DNA of 64,000 bases, from positions 7,273,501-7,337,500 of the forward strand of contig NZ_JADPZX010000001.1 of assembly GCF_015712165.1 (NCBI RefSeq). The letters are read 5' to 3'. Made by a program: the position numbers and the translations under genes. Below are positions 26,950-36,709 of the stretch, in pieces (positions within the stretch are counted from its first letter, which is position 1; each line of letters opens with the position of its first letter). Origin of the DNA: Streptomyces spinoverrucosus (GTDB lineage Bacteria; Actinomycetota; Actinomycetes; Streptomycetales; Streptomycetaceae). The notes below the pieces were generated by a model, which saw only the letters and a list, made by a program, of their open reading frames with translations, ran no database searches and was not told where the DNA came from.

Positions 26950-26994
26950 GACGCCGAGGGCGCCCGCTTCTTCGGAAGGGGCGCCCTCGGCGTC
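26950..26994. terminator. Bidirectional terminator
   Basis: A perfect 16-bp stem (26950-26965 with 26979-26994) and a 13-nt loop lie between convergent genes (binding protein and response regulator). Confidence 0.85.
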
Positions 26995-27024
26995 GTACCA
27001 CTGGTGGGGCGACTAAGGGGCGGG

Positions 27025-27696
27025 TCACTGTGCGCCGGGGCGCACCAGGCCGCTCTCGTACGCGTACACGGCGGCCTGCACCCGGTCGCGCAGCCCCAGT
27101 TTGGTGAGGACGTGTCCCACGTGGGTCTTGACCGTCGTCTCGCTGACGAAGAGGTCGGCGGCGATCTCGGCGTTCGACAGGCCGCGCGCGACCAGCTTCA
27201 GCACCTCGACCTCGCGCTCGGTGAGCGTGCCCAGGGTGTCGGGCACCGGCTCCTCGCCGGACGGCAGATGCGTGGCGTACTTGTCGAGCAGGCGGCGCGT
27301 GATGCTCGGCGCGAGCATCGCCTCGCCGGCCGCCACCACCCGGATCGCCTGCACCAGCTCACCCGCGGGCGCGTCCTTCAGCAGGAAGCCGCTGGCGCCG
27401 GCCTTCAGCGCCTCCACCACGTACTCGTCGAGGTCGAAGGTGGTCAGCACCAGCACCTTCGCCGGGCCGTCCCGGCCCGGTCCGGTGATCTGCCGGGTCG
27501 CCTCCACGCCGTCCATCCGCGGCATGCGGATGTCCATCAGCACCACGTCGGGCTGCAGGGCCCGCACCTGGTCGAGTGCCTGGAGGCCGTCTCCGGCCTC
27601 GCCGACGACCGCGATGTCCTGCTCGGCCTCCAGGATCATGCGGAAGCCCGTACGCAGCAGCGGCTGGTCGTCGACCAGTAGGACGCGGATGGCCAC
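27025..27696 (-). CDS. NarL/FixJ-family response regulator (223 aa)
   Basis: Two-component transcription regulator. The receiver domain (1-120) has DD at 9-10, the phospho-acceptor Asp55 (VVLMDIRMP), Thr in LTTFD and Lys in LLKDAP (about 105). The LuxR-type HTH near the C-terminus reads LTEREVEVLKLVARGLSNAEI and continues AADLFVSETTVKTHV. A GTG start follows GAAGGAG. No histidine kinase gene lies next to it in the window, so its partner is unknown. Confidence 0.92.
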   Translation of the reverse strand: MAIRVLLVDDQPLLRTGFRMILEAEQDIAVVGEAGDGLQALDQVRALQPDVVLMDIRMPRMDGVEATRQITGPGRDGPAKVLVLTTFDLDEYVVEALKAGASGFLLKDAPAGELVQAIRVVAAGEAMLAPSITRRLLDKYATHLPSGEEPVPDTLGTLTEREVEVLKLVARGLSNAEIAADLFVSETTVKTHVGHVLTKLGLRDRVQAAVYAYESGLVRPGAQ

Positions 27697-27748
27697 GTGA
27701 GTCTCCTTCGCCTCGGCAGGTGCGGTGACAGGCCCCGCGCCCGCGGCA

Positions 27749-28825
27749 TCATGCGGACGACAGGCCCTGGTCCGGCCCCATTCTGCCCTGCGTCGTATCG
27801 CCGGAATCGACCGCCCTCACGGACGCGGGCCCGGTGTCCCCGGCGCTGCCGGTTGCGCGCACCGGCAGCGGATACGGCGGGGGAGTGCCGCCGAACTCCG
27901 GGCAGTGCGCCTGGTGGTCGCACCAGCCGCACAGCTTGGTCGGCCGGGGCCGCCAGTCGCCCGTCTCGGTGGCCTGGCTGATCGCCTCCCACAGCGCCAG
28001 CAGCTTCCGCTCCACCCGCTCCAGGTCGGCCGGGACCGGGTCGTACGTCAGTACGTCACCGCTGCCGAGATAGACGAGCTGGAGACGACGCGGGACCACC
28101 TTCTTCAGCCGCCAGACGACGAGCGCGTAGAACTTCATCTGGAACAGCGCGCCCTCGGCGTACTCGGGCCGGGGTGCCTTGCCCGTCTTGTAGTCGACGA
28201 TCCGGACCTCGCCGGTCGGTGCCACGTCGACCCGGTCGATGATGCCGCGCAGCCGCAGCCCCGAGTCCAGCTCCGCCTCGACGAACAGCTCACGCTCGGC
28301 GGGCTCCAGACGGCTCGGGTCCTCCAGCGTGAACCAGCGCTCGACGAGCCGCTCCGCCTCCGCCAGCCAGCTCGCCAGCCGCTCGCCCTCCGGATCGTCG
28401 GCGAACAGCTCCTCGACCTCCGGCTTGGCCTCGCGCAGCCGCTGCCACTGGCCCGGGATCAGGGATTTCGCGCGCGGCGCAGTGCGCTCCGCCGCGGGTG
28501 CGTCGAAGAGGCGCTCCAGGACCGAGTGCACCAGGGTGCCCCGGGTCGCCGCCGTGCTCGGCTTCTCGGGCAGCCGGTCGATCACCCGGAACCGGTACAG
28601 CAAGGGGCACTGCATGAAGTCGCCGGCACGTGAGGGCGAGAGCGACGTGGGCGGTATGACGACGGGCTCGGTGACCGCGGTCGTGGCGGTGGCCTCGGCT
28701 GCCGCCGTCACCGCTGTCATCGCGCTCTTAGTCGTAGGCTCGACCATGGCGGACGGATCCGGATCCGCCGCCTCGGCCCTGCCGCCGCTGTCGGGCTCCG
28801 CCGCGCCCTCGGTGCTGGTGTCCAT
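27749..28825 (-). CDS. RecB-family PD-(D/E)XK nuclease with Fe-S cysteines (358 aa)
   Basis: Stand-alone nuclease resembling the RecB/AddB/Cas4 nuclease domain. Motifs: TRGTLVHSVLERLF (His of motif I), GIIDRVDVAPTGEVRIVDYKTGKAP (catalytic Asp and DYKTG) and QMKFYALVVWRL. One Cys near the start (FMQCPLLYRF) and three near the end (CGWCDHQAHCPEF) match the arrangement that binds a 4Fe-4S cluster in AddB and Cas4. The first 60 residues are Ala/Thr-rich and poorly conserved, so the ATG at 28825 is uncertain; an internal ATG at residue 27 is possible. Mycobacteria have a counterpart beside trmI. Probably DNA repair. Confidence 0.82.
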   Translation of the reverse strand: MDTSTEGAAEPDSGGRAEAADPDPSAMVEPTTKSAMTAVTAAAEATATTAVTEPVVIPPTSLSPSRAGDFMQCPLLYRFRVIDRLPEKPSTAATRGTLVHSVLERLFDAPAAERTAPRAKSLIPGQWQRLREAKPEVEELFADDPEGERLASWLAEAERLVERWFTLEDPSRLEPAERELFVEAELDSGLRLRGIIDRVDVAPTGEVRIVDYKTGKAPRPEYAEGALFQMKFYALVVWRLKKVVPRRLQLVYLGSGDVLTYDPVPADLERVERKLLALWEAISQATETGDWRPRPTKLCGWCDHQAHCPEFGGTPPPYPLPVRATGSAGDTGPASVRAVDSGDTTQGRMGPDQGLSSA

Positions 28826-28997
28826 GCCCACAGACCATACGGGCCGCCACTGACAGTGACCCAGCCGCGGTCGGGACAGGTGCGACGACAGGGGAAACAG
28901 AGGGGGTGCCGGGGCGGAACGCGTCCCCACGGACGCATACCATCGACCCGAGAACTTCCGCCCGGCGGGCGGAAGACGCTGCGAACGAGGGGACACC

Positions 28998-30452
28998 GTG
29001 GACGAGAGCGGCGGGAGCGGACAGCCGCGGCCGGGCACCGACGAGGCGGACCGGCACCAACCAGGCCGTACGGCCCCGGCCACGGACCCCGCACGCCCGG
29101 ACCCGCCCCGGCCGAAACCCACGGCGTCAGCCGAACCACCCGAGGCCGGGACACAGACGCCGGACCACACACCTGCCGACGCGACCGGCTCCGACCCCGA
29201 CCCCGCCAGTGGGGTCGGCGGCGAGCAGACCCCCCACCAGCCCCACCGCACCCTCGCCCACTCCACCCCCGACAAGGGCACCACCCCGCAGCGCTCCCCG
29301 GAGCCGCGCGGCGGGCTGCTGATGGGGCGCATCTTCGGTGTGCCGGTCTACGTCGCCCCCAGCTGGTTCCTCGTCGCCGCGCTGATCACCTGGGTGTTCG
29401 GCGGCCAGCTGGAGCGGGTGCTGCCCGAGCTGGGCGCCGCCCGCTACCTGGTCTCCCTCTTCTTCGCCGTCGCCTTCTACGCCTCCGTGCTGGTGCACGA
29501 GCTGGCCCACACCGTGGCCGCCCTGCGCTACAAGCTCCCGGTCCGCCGTATCCAGCTCCAGTTCTTCGGCGGGGTCTCCGAGATCGAGAAGGAGGCCGAG
29601 ACACCGGGCCGCGAGTTCGTCCTCGCGTTCGTCGGCCCGCTGCTCTCCCTCGTGCTCGCCGGCCTCTTCTACCTCGCCATGCAGCCCGTCGAGCCCGGCA
29701 CGGTCCCCGGCGTCCTGCTGGCCGGCCTGATGATCTCCAACCTCATCGTGGCCGCCTTCAACCTCCTGCCCGGCCTCCCCCTCGACGGCGGCCGCATGCT
29801 CCGCGCCGTCGTCTGGAAGATCACCGGCAAGCCCATGAGCGGCACGGTCGCCGCCGCCTGGGTCGGCCGCGCCCTCGCCGTCTCCGTCCTGATCGGGCTC
29901 CCGCTGCTCACCCAGTCCGGCGCGCTCGGCAGGGACGCCGTGGACAACGTCGGCATGGACACCGTCATGGACGCCCTGCTGGCCGCCATCCTCGCCGCGA
30001 TCATCTGGACCGGCGCCGGCAACAGCCTGCGCGTCGCCCGGCTGCGCGAGCACCTCCCCGAACTGCGCGCCCGCACCCTCACCCGGCGCGCGGTCCCCGT
30101 CCCGAGCGACACCCCCCTCTCGGAGGCCCTGCGCCGCGCCAACGCCGCCGGCGCCCGCGCCCTGGTCGTCGTCGACGCCGAGGGCACCCCCGTCTCGCTG
30201 GTCCGCGAGGCCGCCATCGTCGGCGTACCGGAACACCGCCGCCCCTGGGTCGCGGTCAGCGGTCTCGCCCAGGAGCTCACCGACGGCATGCGCGTCTCCG
30301 TCGAACTGGCCGGCGAGGACCTCCTGGAGGTGCTCCGAGCCACACCCGCGACCGAGTACCTGGTGGTCGAGGAGACCGGCGAGATCTACGGCGTCCTGTC
30401 CGCCGCCGACGTCGAGCGGGCCTTCGTGAAGGCGATGGCCCGCCCCTCCTAG
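28998..30452 (+). CDS. Site-2 protease family (M50) metalloprotease with CBS domains (484 aa)
   Basis: Polytopic intramembrane zinc protease. The active-site helix reads LVHELAHTVAALRY (HExxH about residues 166-170), and the third ligand motif is NLLPGLPLDGGRML (about 257). A CBS pair follows (about 365-484: VPSDTPLSEALRRANAAGAR, EYLVVEETGEIYGVLSAADV). The first 100 residues before GGLLMGRIFGVPVYVAP are Pro/Thr-rich and disordered, an unusual extension. The GTG at 28998 follows GAGGGGAC. It is divergent from the nuclease gene and 38 bp upstream of trmI. Substrate unknown; the CBS pair suggests adenine-nucleotide control. Confidence 0.9.
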   Translation: MDESGGSGQPRPGTDEADRHQPGRTAPATDPARPDPPRPKPTASAEPPEAGTQTPDHTPADATGSDPDPASGVGGEQTPHQPHRTLAHSTPDKGTTPQRSPEPRGGLLMGRIFGVPVYVAPSWFLVAALITWVFGGQLERVLPELGAARYLVSLFFAVAFYASVLVHELAHTVAALRYKLPVRRIQLQFFGGVSEIEKEAETPGREFVLAFVGPLLSLVLAGLFYLAMQPVEPGTVPGVLLAGLMISNLIVAAFNLLPGLPLDGGRMLRAVVWKITGKPMSGTVAAAWVGRALAVSVLIGLPLLTQSGALGRDAVDNVGMDTVMDALLAAILAAIIWTGAGNSLRVARLREHLPELRARTLTRRAVPVPSDTPLSEALRRANAAGARALVVVDAEGTPVSLVREAAIVGVPEHRRPWVAVSGLAQELTDGMRVSVELAGEDLLEVLRATPATEYLVVEETGEIYGVLSAADVERAFVKAMARPS

Positions 30453-30490
30453 TGGTCCGGGGCCCTCACAAACGCCGGTAGGCTGGTCAC

Positions 30491-31393
30491 ATGTCCGAAC
30501 CGACCGGTGCCGCCCGCAGGCGCGGGCCCTTCAAGGTCGGGGACCAGGTACAGCTGACCGACCCCAAGGGCCGCCACTACACGTTCACGCTCGAGGCCGG
30601 GAAGAACTTCCACACCCACAAGGGTTCCTTCCCGCACGACGAACTGATCGGCGCTCCCGAGGGCAGCGTTGTCCGCACCACCGGAAACGTCGCCTACCTC
30701 GCGCTGCGCCCCCTGCTCCCCGACTACGTCCTGTCCATGCCCCGCGGGGCAGCCGTCGTCTACCCCAAGGACGCGGGGCAGATCCTGGCCTTCGCCGACA
30801 TCTTCCCCGGCGCGCGCGTCGTGGAGGCCGGCGTCGGCTCCGGCTCGCTCAGCAGCTTCCTGCTGCGGGCCATCGGCGACCAGGGCATGCTGCACTCCTA
30901 CGAGCGCCGCGAGGACTTCGCCGAGATCGCGCAGGCGAATGTGGAGCGCTACTTCGGCGGCCCCCACCCCGCCTGGCAGCTCACCGTCGGCGACCTCCAG
31001 GACAACCTCTCCGACACCGACGTCGACCGCGTCATCCTCGACATGCTCGCCCCCTGGGAGTGCCTGGAGGCCGTCTCCAAGGCGCTCGTGCCCGGCGGCA
31101 TCCTGTGCTGCTACGTCGCGACCACCACCCAGCTCGCCCGGACCGTCGAGTCCATCCGCGAGATCGGCAGCTTCAACGAGCCGACCGCCTGGGAGACGAT
31201 GATCCGCAACTGGCACATCGAGGGCCTGGCCGTCCGCCCGGACCACCGGATGATCGGCCACACCGGCTTCCTGCTCACCGCCCGCCGTCTCGCCGACGGC
31301 GTCGAGCCGCCCATGCGCCGCCGCCGCCCCGCCAAGGGCGCCTACGGCGAGGACTACTCGGGCCCCAACGCCGACGGAGGCCCCGGCCGCTGA
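30491..31393 (+). CDS. trmI: tRNA (adenine-58-N1)-methyltransferase TrmI (300 aa)
   Basis: SAM-dependent methylation of A58 (and A57) in tRNA T-loops. The N-terminal beta domain (FKVGDQVQLTDPKGRHYTF) precedes the Rossmann core with SAM loop RVVEAGVGSGSLSSFLLRAI (about residues 113-132), acidic YERREDF, and catalytic DRVILDMLAPWE (about 181-192). The last 30 residues form a basic then acidic tail. Length and motifs match the tetrameric actinobacterial enzyme. A 20-bp terminator follows. Confidence 0.95.
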   Translation: MSEPTGAARRRGPFKVGDQVQLTDPKGRHYTFTLEAGKNFHTHKGSFPHDELIGAPEGSVVRTTGNVAYLALRPLLPDYVLSMPRGAAVVYPKDAGQILAFADIFPGARVVEAGVGSGSLSSFLLRAIGDQGMLHSYERREDFAEIAQANVERYFGGPHPAWQLTVGDLQDNLSDTDVDRVILDMLAPWECLEAVSKALVPGGILCCYVATTTQLARTVESIREIGSFNEPTAWETMIRNWHIEGLAVRPDHRMIGHTGFLLTARRLADGVEPPMRRRRPAKGAYGEDYSGPNADGGPGR

Positions 31394-31423
31394 GGCGCGG
31401 CCCCGTACCGCGTACAACGTCAC

Positions 31424-31473
31424 GGCGCCGTGGCCGAGTTCCCGCAGAACACCGGGAACTCGGCCACGGCGCC
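31424..31473 (+). terminator. Strong terminator after trmI
   Basis: A perfect 20-bp stem (31424-31443 with 31454-31473) with a 10-nt loop lies 30 bp past the trmI stop. It is the longest perfect hairpin I found in the window. Confidence 0.88.
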
Positions 31474-31597
31474 GCTGCGTTCAGGTGCCGCCGGATGCCC
31501 ACCGCACAAGGGCCGACCCCGCCGTTCCCCAACTGTGTGACGTGTGGCACCATGCTGGCCACCCCCACCGGCACAGCCCTCACGGGAGACACTCCTA

Positions 31598-32167
31598 GTG
31601 CAGCAATCCGCCGTTCCGGAACTGGCACACACGCACACCCGCCCCATCCACTGGGTCGCCACCGCGACGGCTGTCGCCGGTGTCGTGGCGCTGTCCTCCC
31701 TGCTGCAGCCGGACTCGGCGACCGCCGCCCAGACGCCGGGCCGCGAGCTCCGCCCGGCCGCCGCGCCGCCCGCCACCGAAGGCGTCGACTTCCCCCTCGA
31801 ATGCGGGCCCGTGCAGGCCGTGGTGGAGCAGAAGGCGTCCGGAGACCTCGACGGCGACGGGCGGCCGGAAACGGTCGCCGTCGTGCACTGCGACGCCGGC
31901 ATCAGCACGCCACCCGACGGCGTGTACGTCCTCACTCAGGGCGACGACGCGACCGAACCCCGAGTGGTGGCCACGCTCGTCGACCCCAAGGACCGGTTCA
32001 CCGTCAGTGACTTCGCCGTCCGGGACGGAGCCGTCCTGACAACTCTGCTCGGCTACTCCTCCTCCGACGTCCCGACCTGCTGTCCGGACGTGGAGGAGGA
32101 CGCGAAGTGGCAGTGGAAGAACGGTGCGTTCGTCCGCTCGTCACCCGCCGACGCCCGGAGCGTCTGA
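31598..32167 (+). CDS. Exported hypothetical protein (189 aa)
   Basis: Family not recognised. After about 20 polar residues a hydrophobic stretch (WVATATAVAGVVALSSLLQ, about 18-36) ends in ATAAQT, a plausible signal-peptidase site or a membrane anchor. The mature part has GDLDGDGRPETVAVVHC, an FG-GAP-like or Ca-binding Asp/Gly pattern seen in secreted proteins, and a CC pair (TCCPDVEED). The GTG start is chosen because GGGAG lies 10 bases upstream. Several Cys residues could form disulfides outside the cell. Function unknown. Confidence 0.75.
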   Translation: MQQSAVPELAHTHTRPIHWVATATAVAGVVALSSLLQPDSATAAQTPGRELRPAAAPPATEGVDFPLECGPVQAVVEQKASGDLDGDGRPETVAVVHCDAGISTPPDGVYVLTQGDDATEPRVVATLVDPKDRFTVSDFAVRDGAVLTTLLGYSSSDVPTCCPDVEEDAKWQWKNGAFVRSSPADARSV

Positions 32168-32225
32168 AGCCCGCAACCGGCGCGTGTGAGAAATCAGACA
32201 GTCGTAACAGGGCGTAAAGTTCCGG

Positions 32226-32525
32226 TCACTCTGCGTCCGGACCGTAGACCTCGACCCTGTCCGAAATTCGACGCACGTGAATGCACTCGCCCGGACACTC
32301 CTTCGCCGAGTCGATCACATCCGTGAGGAGCGGCAGGGGTACGGGCGTTGTGGCTCCGCTGTCCTGCAACAACTCGTCGTCCGTGCTCTTCACATAGGCC
32401 AGGCCGTCGATGTCCAGCTCGAACACCTCGGGCGCGTACTGGGCGCAGATGCCGTCGCCGGTACAGAGATCCTGATCGATCCAGACCTCCAGTGCCTCGC
32501 CGTCGACTCCGGCCTCCTGCTGCAC
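32226..32525 (-). CDS. 3Fe-4S ferredoxin (99 aa)
   Basis: Small electron carrier. The cluster motif is CTGDGIC (Cys-x5-Cys, about residues 21-27), then the third ligand in AKECPGECI (about 76). With no fourth Cys in the first motif the cluster should be 3Fe-4S, the type that serves Streptomyces P450s. An insert between the halves (STDDELLQDSGATTPVPLP) is longer than usual. Of two GTG codons the one at 32525 has AGGAGAG at better spacing. It is divergent from the ARC ATPase gene; whether it works with the P450 at 55.8 kb is unknown. Confidence 0.85.
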   Translation of the reverse strand: MQQEAGVDGEALEVWIDQDLCTGDGICAQYAPEVFELDIDGLAYVKSTDDELLQDSGATTPVPLPLLTDVIDSAKECPGECIHVRRISDRVEVYGPDAE

Positions 32526-32774
32526 GGTCACCTCTCCTGCCGTTTGTCCGCCCGGCCGACGGGAATCCGGCCAGCTCTGACGGGTGTTGAACGCTTCGAC
32601 CCTACCTTCGCTCGCTTTCGTATCGCGTTCGCTGGGTATCCCCCTGGCGTGAGGGAGAGCGCAAGGGTGAAGATCGGACACACCTCGACAGTCTTTGTGA
32701 TCTAGGGGTTTCAATCGACACCCACCCAGGTAGGGTCTGGAAGCGTCCAGCTCCCCTTGGAGGAGGTGAGGACC

Positions 32775-34541
32775 GTGGCAGCCCACGACGACGACATGAA
32801 CCGCGGCATCCGCCCGGGACGCGGGTCCGACGACCCGGCCGGGCAGATCGCCTACCTTGAGCAGGAGATCGCCGTCCTGCGACGCAAGCTCGCCGACTCT
32901 CCGCGACACACGAGGATTCTCGAAGAGCGGATCGTCGAGCTGCAGACCAACCTGGCCGGCGTGTCCGCACAGAACGAGCGACTCGCCAACACGCTCCGTG
33001 AGGCCCGCGACCAGATCGTGGCCCTCAAGGAAGAGGTCGACCGGCTCGCACAGCCACCGGCCGGCTTCGGAGTCTTCCTGCAGGCGAACGAGGACGGCAC
33101 CGCCGACATCTTCACCGGAGGCCGCAAGCTCCGCGTGAACGTCAGCCCCAGTGTCGAACTCGAGGACCTGCGGCGCGGCCAGGAAGTAATGCTCAACGAA
33201 GCGCTCAACGTGGTCGAGGCCATGGAGTTCGAGCGCGTCGGGGACATCGTCACCCTCAAGGAGATCCTGGAGGACGGCGAGCGCGCCCTGGTGCTCGGGC
33301 ACACCGACGAGGAACGGGTGGTACGGCTCGCCGAGCCGCTGCTGGACGTCACCATCCGCCCCGGCGACGCCCTCCTGCTCGAACCCCGCTCCGGCTACGT
33401 CTACGAGGTCGTGCCCAAGAGCGAGGTCGAGGAACTCGTCCTCGAAGAGGTCCCCGACATCGGCTACGAGGCCATCGGCGGCCTCGGCAACCAGATCGAG
33501 GCCATCCGGGACGCCGTCGAGCTCCCGTACCTCTACCCGGACCTGTTCAAGGAGCACGAACTGCGCCCGCCCAAGGGCGTCCTGCTCTACGGTCCGCCCG
33601 GATGCGGCAAGACGCTCATCGCCAAGGCCGTCGCCAACTCGCTGGCCAAGAAGGTCGCCGAGGTCACCGGCCAGGCCGCCGGCAAGAGCTTCTTCCTCAA
33701 CATCAAGGGCCCCGAGCTGCTGAACAAGTACGTCGGTGAGACGGAGCGGCAGATCCGCCTCGTCTTCCAGCGGGCCCGGGAGAAGGCCAGCGAGGGCACC
33801 CCCGTCATCGTCTTCTTCGACGAGATGGAGTCCCTCTTCCGCACCCGCGGCTCCGGCGTCAGCTCGGACGTGGAGAACACCATCGTTCCGCAGCTGCTCG
33901 CCGAGATCGACGGCGTGGAAGGCCTGCAGAACGTGGTCGTGATCGGCGCCTCCAACCGTGAGGACATGATCGACCCCGCGATCCTGCGGCCCGGCCGGCT
34001 CGATGTGAAGATCAAGATCGAGCGTCCGGACGCCGAGGCGGCCAAGGACATCTTCGGCAAGTACCTCACCGAGCGCCTGCCGCTGCACACCGACGACGTC
34101 ACCGAGCACGGCGGCGACAAGGGCATGACGGTCCAGAGCATGATCCAGACCGCTGTGGAACACATGTACACCGAATCGGAGGAGAACCGCTTCCTTGAGG
34201 TGACCTACGCCAATGGTGACAAGGAAGTCCTCTACTTCAAGGACTTCAATTCCGGCGCCATGATCGAGAACATCGTCGGACGCGCCAAGAAGATGGCGAT
34301 CAAGGACTTCCTGGAGCACAACCAGAAGGGCCTGCGCGTCTCCCACCTCCTCCAGGCCTGCGTGGACGAGTTCAAGGAGAACGAGGACCTGCCCAACACC
34401 ACCAACCCGGACGACTGGGCTCGCATCTCCGGCAAGAAGGGCGAACGGATCGTTTACATCCGTACGCTCATCACCGGAAAGCAGGGCGCGGACACCGGAC
34501 GCTCCATCGACACGGTGGCGAACACCGGTCAGTACCTGTAA
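32775..34541 (+). CDS. arc: Proteasome-associated AAA ATPase ARC/Mpa (588 aa)
   Basis: Hexameric unfoldase that recognises Pup on tagged proteins and feeds them to the 20S core. The N-terminal coiled coil ([15 protein letters not shown] and on to about residue 95) captures Pup, two OB domains follow (about 95-240), then one AAA module with Walker A GPPGCGKT (about 275), Walker [13 protein letters not shown] (about 350) and arginine fingers (ILRPGRLD). The C-terminus GQYL is the penultimate-Tyr docking motif for the proteasome. The GTG at 32775 follows GGAGGTGAGG and gives the expected 588 residues. Confidence 0.97.
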   Translation: MAAHDDDMNRGIRPGRGSDDPAGQIAYLEQEIAVLRRKLADSPRHTRILEERIVELQTNLAGVSAQNERLANTLREARDQIVALKEEVDRLAQPPAGFGVFLQANEDGTADIFTGGRKLRVNVSPSVELEDLRRGQEVMLNEALNVVEAMEFERVGDIVTLKEILEDGERALVLGHTDEERVVRLAEPLLDVTIRPGDALLLEPRSGYVYEVVPKSEVEELVLEEVPDIGYEAIGGLGNQIEAIRDAVELPYLYPDLFKEHELRPPKGVLLYGPPGCGKTLIAKAVANSLAKKVAEVTGQAAGKSFFLNIKGPELLNKYVGETERQIRLVFQRAREKASEGTPVIVFFDEMESLFRTRGSGVSSDVENTIVPQLLAEIDGVEGLQNVVVIGASNREDMIDPAILRPGRLDVKIKIERPDAEAAKDIFGKYLTERLPLHTDDVTEHGGDKGMTVQSMIQTAVEHMYTESEENRFLEVTYANGDKEVLYFKDFNSGAMIENIVGRAKKMAIKDFLEHNQKGLRVSHLLQACVDEFKENEDLPNTTNPDDWARISGKKGERIVYIRTLITGKQGADTGRSIDTVANTGQYL

Positions 34542-34550
34542 AAGGCAGGG

Positions 34551-34585
34551 CGGCTGCGGGTGCCCTCAGCGGGTACCCGCAGCCG
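34551..34585 (+). terminator. Terminator after arc
   Basis: A 14-bp stem with one mismatch (34551-34564 with 34572-34585) is followed by a T-run (CTGTTTTTC), one of few classical rho-independent sites in the window. It separates arc from dop. Confidence 0.82.
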
Positions 34586-34775
34586 ACTGTTTTTCGGGCC
34601 ACGGCTGGAGCACAGCAATGACGCAAATGATCTCCCCACCAGCGCAAAGGCGTTCTAGGCTCTTCCGTACCGCCGAGTCGCGCAGTGCGGGGACGGGCAC
34701 CGCACACGCAACCGAGCGCCGGCGGTATCTGAGCGGGGCCCACGACCGAGGGCTTCGCCGGGCAAGGAGGGCCGC

Positions 34776-36287
34776 ATGACCGTACGGCGAGTAATGGGCA
34801 TCGAGACGGAGTACGGGATCTCCGTCCCCGGCCACCCGAACGCCAATGCCATGCTCACCTCGTCCCAGATCGTCAACGCCTACGCGGCGGCGATGCACCG
34901 GGCCCGCCGGGCCCGCTGGGACTTCGAGGAGGAGAACCCCCTGCGGGACGCCCGAGGCTTCGACCTCGCCCGTGAGGCCGCCGACGCCAGCCAGCTCACC
35001 GACGAGGACATCGGCCTCGCCAACGTCATCCTGACCAACGGCGCCCGTCTCTACGTCGACCATGCCCACCCCGAGTACAGCGCCCCCGAGGTGACCAACC
35101 CCCGCGACGCCGTCCTGTGGGACAAGGCCGGCGAGCGGATCATGGCCGAGGCCGCCGAGCGGGCCGCCCAGCTGCCGGGCGCCCAGCCGATCCACCTCTA
35201 CAAGAACAACACCGACAACAAGGGCGCCTCCTACGGCACGCACGAGAACTACCTGATGAAGCGGGAGACCCCCTTCTCGGACATCGTGCGCCACCTGACG
35301 CCGTTCTTCGTCTCCCGACAGGTCTTCGCCGGAGCGGGCCGCGTCGGCATCGGCCAGGACGGGCACGAGCACGGCTTCCAGCTCAGCCAGCGCGCGGACT
35401 ACTTCGAGGTCGAGGTGGGCCTGGAGACGACGCTGAAGCGCCCGATCATCAACACTCGCGACGAGCCGCACGCCGACGCCGAGAAGTACCGCCGACTGCA
35501 CGTGATCATCGGCGACGCGAACCTCTCCGAGATCTCCACGTACCTCAAGCTGGGCACGACCTCGCTGGTCCTGTCCATGATCGAGGACGGCTTCATCGCG
35601 GTGGACCTGGCGGTGGACCAGCCGGTCCGCACCCTGCACCAGGTCTCGCACGACCCCTCACTCAAGCGCCTCGTCACGCTCCGCAGCGGCCGGACCCTCA
35701 CCGCGGTCCAGTTGCAGATGGAGTACTACGAGCTGTCCCGCAAGTACGTCGAGGAGCGCTTCGGGGCAGACGCCGACGCGCAGACCAAGGACGTCCTGCA
35801 GCGCTGGGAGGACACCCTCAACCGGCTGGAGCACGACCCGATGAGCCTGGCCGGCGAGCTGGACTGGGTCGCCAAGCGCGAGCTGATGGAGGGCTACCGG
35901 CGCCGCGACGGCCTCGACTGGGACGCCGCCCGGCTGCACCTGGTAGACCTCCAGTACGCCGACGTACGCCCCGAGAAGGGCCTGTACAACCGCCTGGTCT
36001 CGCGCGGCCGGATGAAGCGGCTGCTGACCGAGCAGGACGTCGAGCGGGCGAAGTCCAAGCCGCCGGAGGACACGCGCGCGTACTTCCGCGGGCGCTGCCT
36101 GGAGCAGTACGCCGACGACGTGGCGGCGGCCTCCTGGGACTCCGTGATCTTCGACCTCCCGGGCCGGGACTCGCTCCAGCGCGTCCCAACCCTGGAACCG
36201 CTTCGCGGAACGCGTAATCACGTCAAGGAGCTCCTGGACCGCTGCCGTACCGCGGAAGACCTGGTCAGGGTCCTCAGCGGCGGCTGA
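34776..36287 (+). CDS. dop: Pup deamidase/depupylase Dop (503 aa)
   Basis: Carboxylate-amine-ligase fold enzyme that removes Pup from substrates and can deamidate Pup C-terminal Gln. Motifs: GIETEYGI (about residues 8-15, ATP/Mg), nucleophile region [14 protein letters not shown] (Asp95), [21 protein letters not shown], and [23 protein letters not shown]. The 40-residue Dop loop (about 40-80), absent from PafA, identifies it as Dop rather than ligase. This Pup already ends in GGQ, so deamidation to GGE is needed before ligation. AAGGAGG precedes the ATG. Confidence 0.96.
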   Translation: MTVRRVMGIETEYGISVPGHPNANAMLTSSQIVNAYAAAMHRARRARWDFEEENPLRDARGFDLAREAADASQLTDEDIGLANVILTNGARLYVDHAHPEYSAPEVTNPRDAVLWDKAGERIMAEAAERAAQLPGAQPIHLYKNNTDNKGASYGTHENYLMKRETPFSDIVRHLTPFFVSRQVFAGAGRVGIGQDGHEHGFQLSQRADYFEVEVGLETTLKRPIINTRDEPHADAEKYRRLHVIIGDANLSEISTYLKLGTTSLVLSMIEDGFIAVDLAVDQPVRTLHQVSHDPSLKRLVTLRSGRTLTAVQLQMEYYELSRKYVEERFGADADAQTKDVLQRWEDTLNRLEHDPMSLAGELDWVAKRELMEGYRRRDGLDWDAARLHLVDLQYADVRPEKGLYNRLVSRGRMKRLLTEQDVERAKSKPPEDTRAYFRGRCLEQYADDVAAASWDSVIFDLPGRDSLQRVPTLEPLRGTRNHVKELLDRCRTAEDLVRVLSGG

Positions 36288-36456
36288 GCGGGTACTCGGG
36301 CGGGGCCGGGCGCACAGGGTGGAAATCCCGGCGCCCGGGAATCATCGAGGTGGCCCCCGTACGTTGGAGAAACTGCGGGGCCATTGTCAGACCCGGCGAG
36401 TAGGGTCTGATCTTGACCGAGCAACTGTGTCGGGCGAACCGAGCGGGGTGAGGGTG

Positions 36457-36675
36457 ATGGCGACCAAGGACACCGGCGGCGGACAGCAGAAGGCCACCCG
36501 GTCGACCGAGGAGGTCGAGGAGCAGGCTGCGGAAACGCAGGCCGCGGAGGACCTCAAGGAGCGGCACGAGAAGCTGAGCGACGACGTGGACTCGGTTCTG
36601 GACGAGATCGACGACGTCCTTGAGGAGAACGCCGAGGACTTCGTGCGCTCCTTCGTGCAAAAGGGCGGGCAGTAG
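36457..36675 (+). CDS. pup: Prokaryotic ubiquitin-like protein Pup (72 aa)
   Basis: Intrinsically disordered modifier attached through its C-terminus to lysines of target proteins. The sequence starts MATKDTGGGQQKATRSTEEV, has the helical ARC-binding segment (LKERHEKLSDDVDSVLDEID) and ends FVQKGGQ, the diagnostic Gly-Gly-Gln. The ATG at 36457 fits the known length of about 72. It lies between dop and prcB in the standard order, followed here by an endonuclease VII relic. Confidence 0.97.
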   Translation: MATKDTGGGQQKATRSTEEVEEQAAETQAAEDLKERHEKLSDDVDSVLDEIDDVLEENAEDFVRSFVQKGGQ

Positions 36676-36709
36676 GCTCGTTCTACCTGCGAATCGAAGG
36701 TCGGCGGGG

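Noticed and set aside
23594..27028. 1,100-codon reverse frame opposite the two binding-protein genes
   Set aside because: Its pattern repeats because the two forward genes are paralogs; no recognisable domain, and it crosses both forward starts and stops.
28717..29332. Extra frames in the divergent gap between the nuclease and M50 genes
   Set aside because: They overlap the disordered N-termini of both genes; Pro/Arg/Ala composition only, and no ribosome-binding site.
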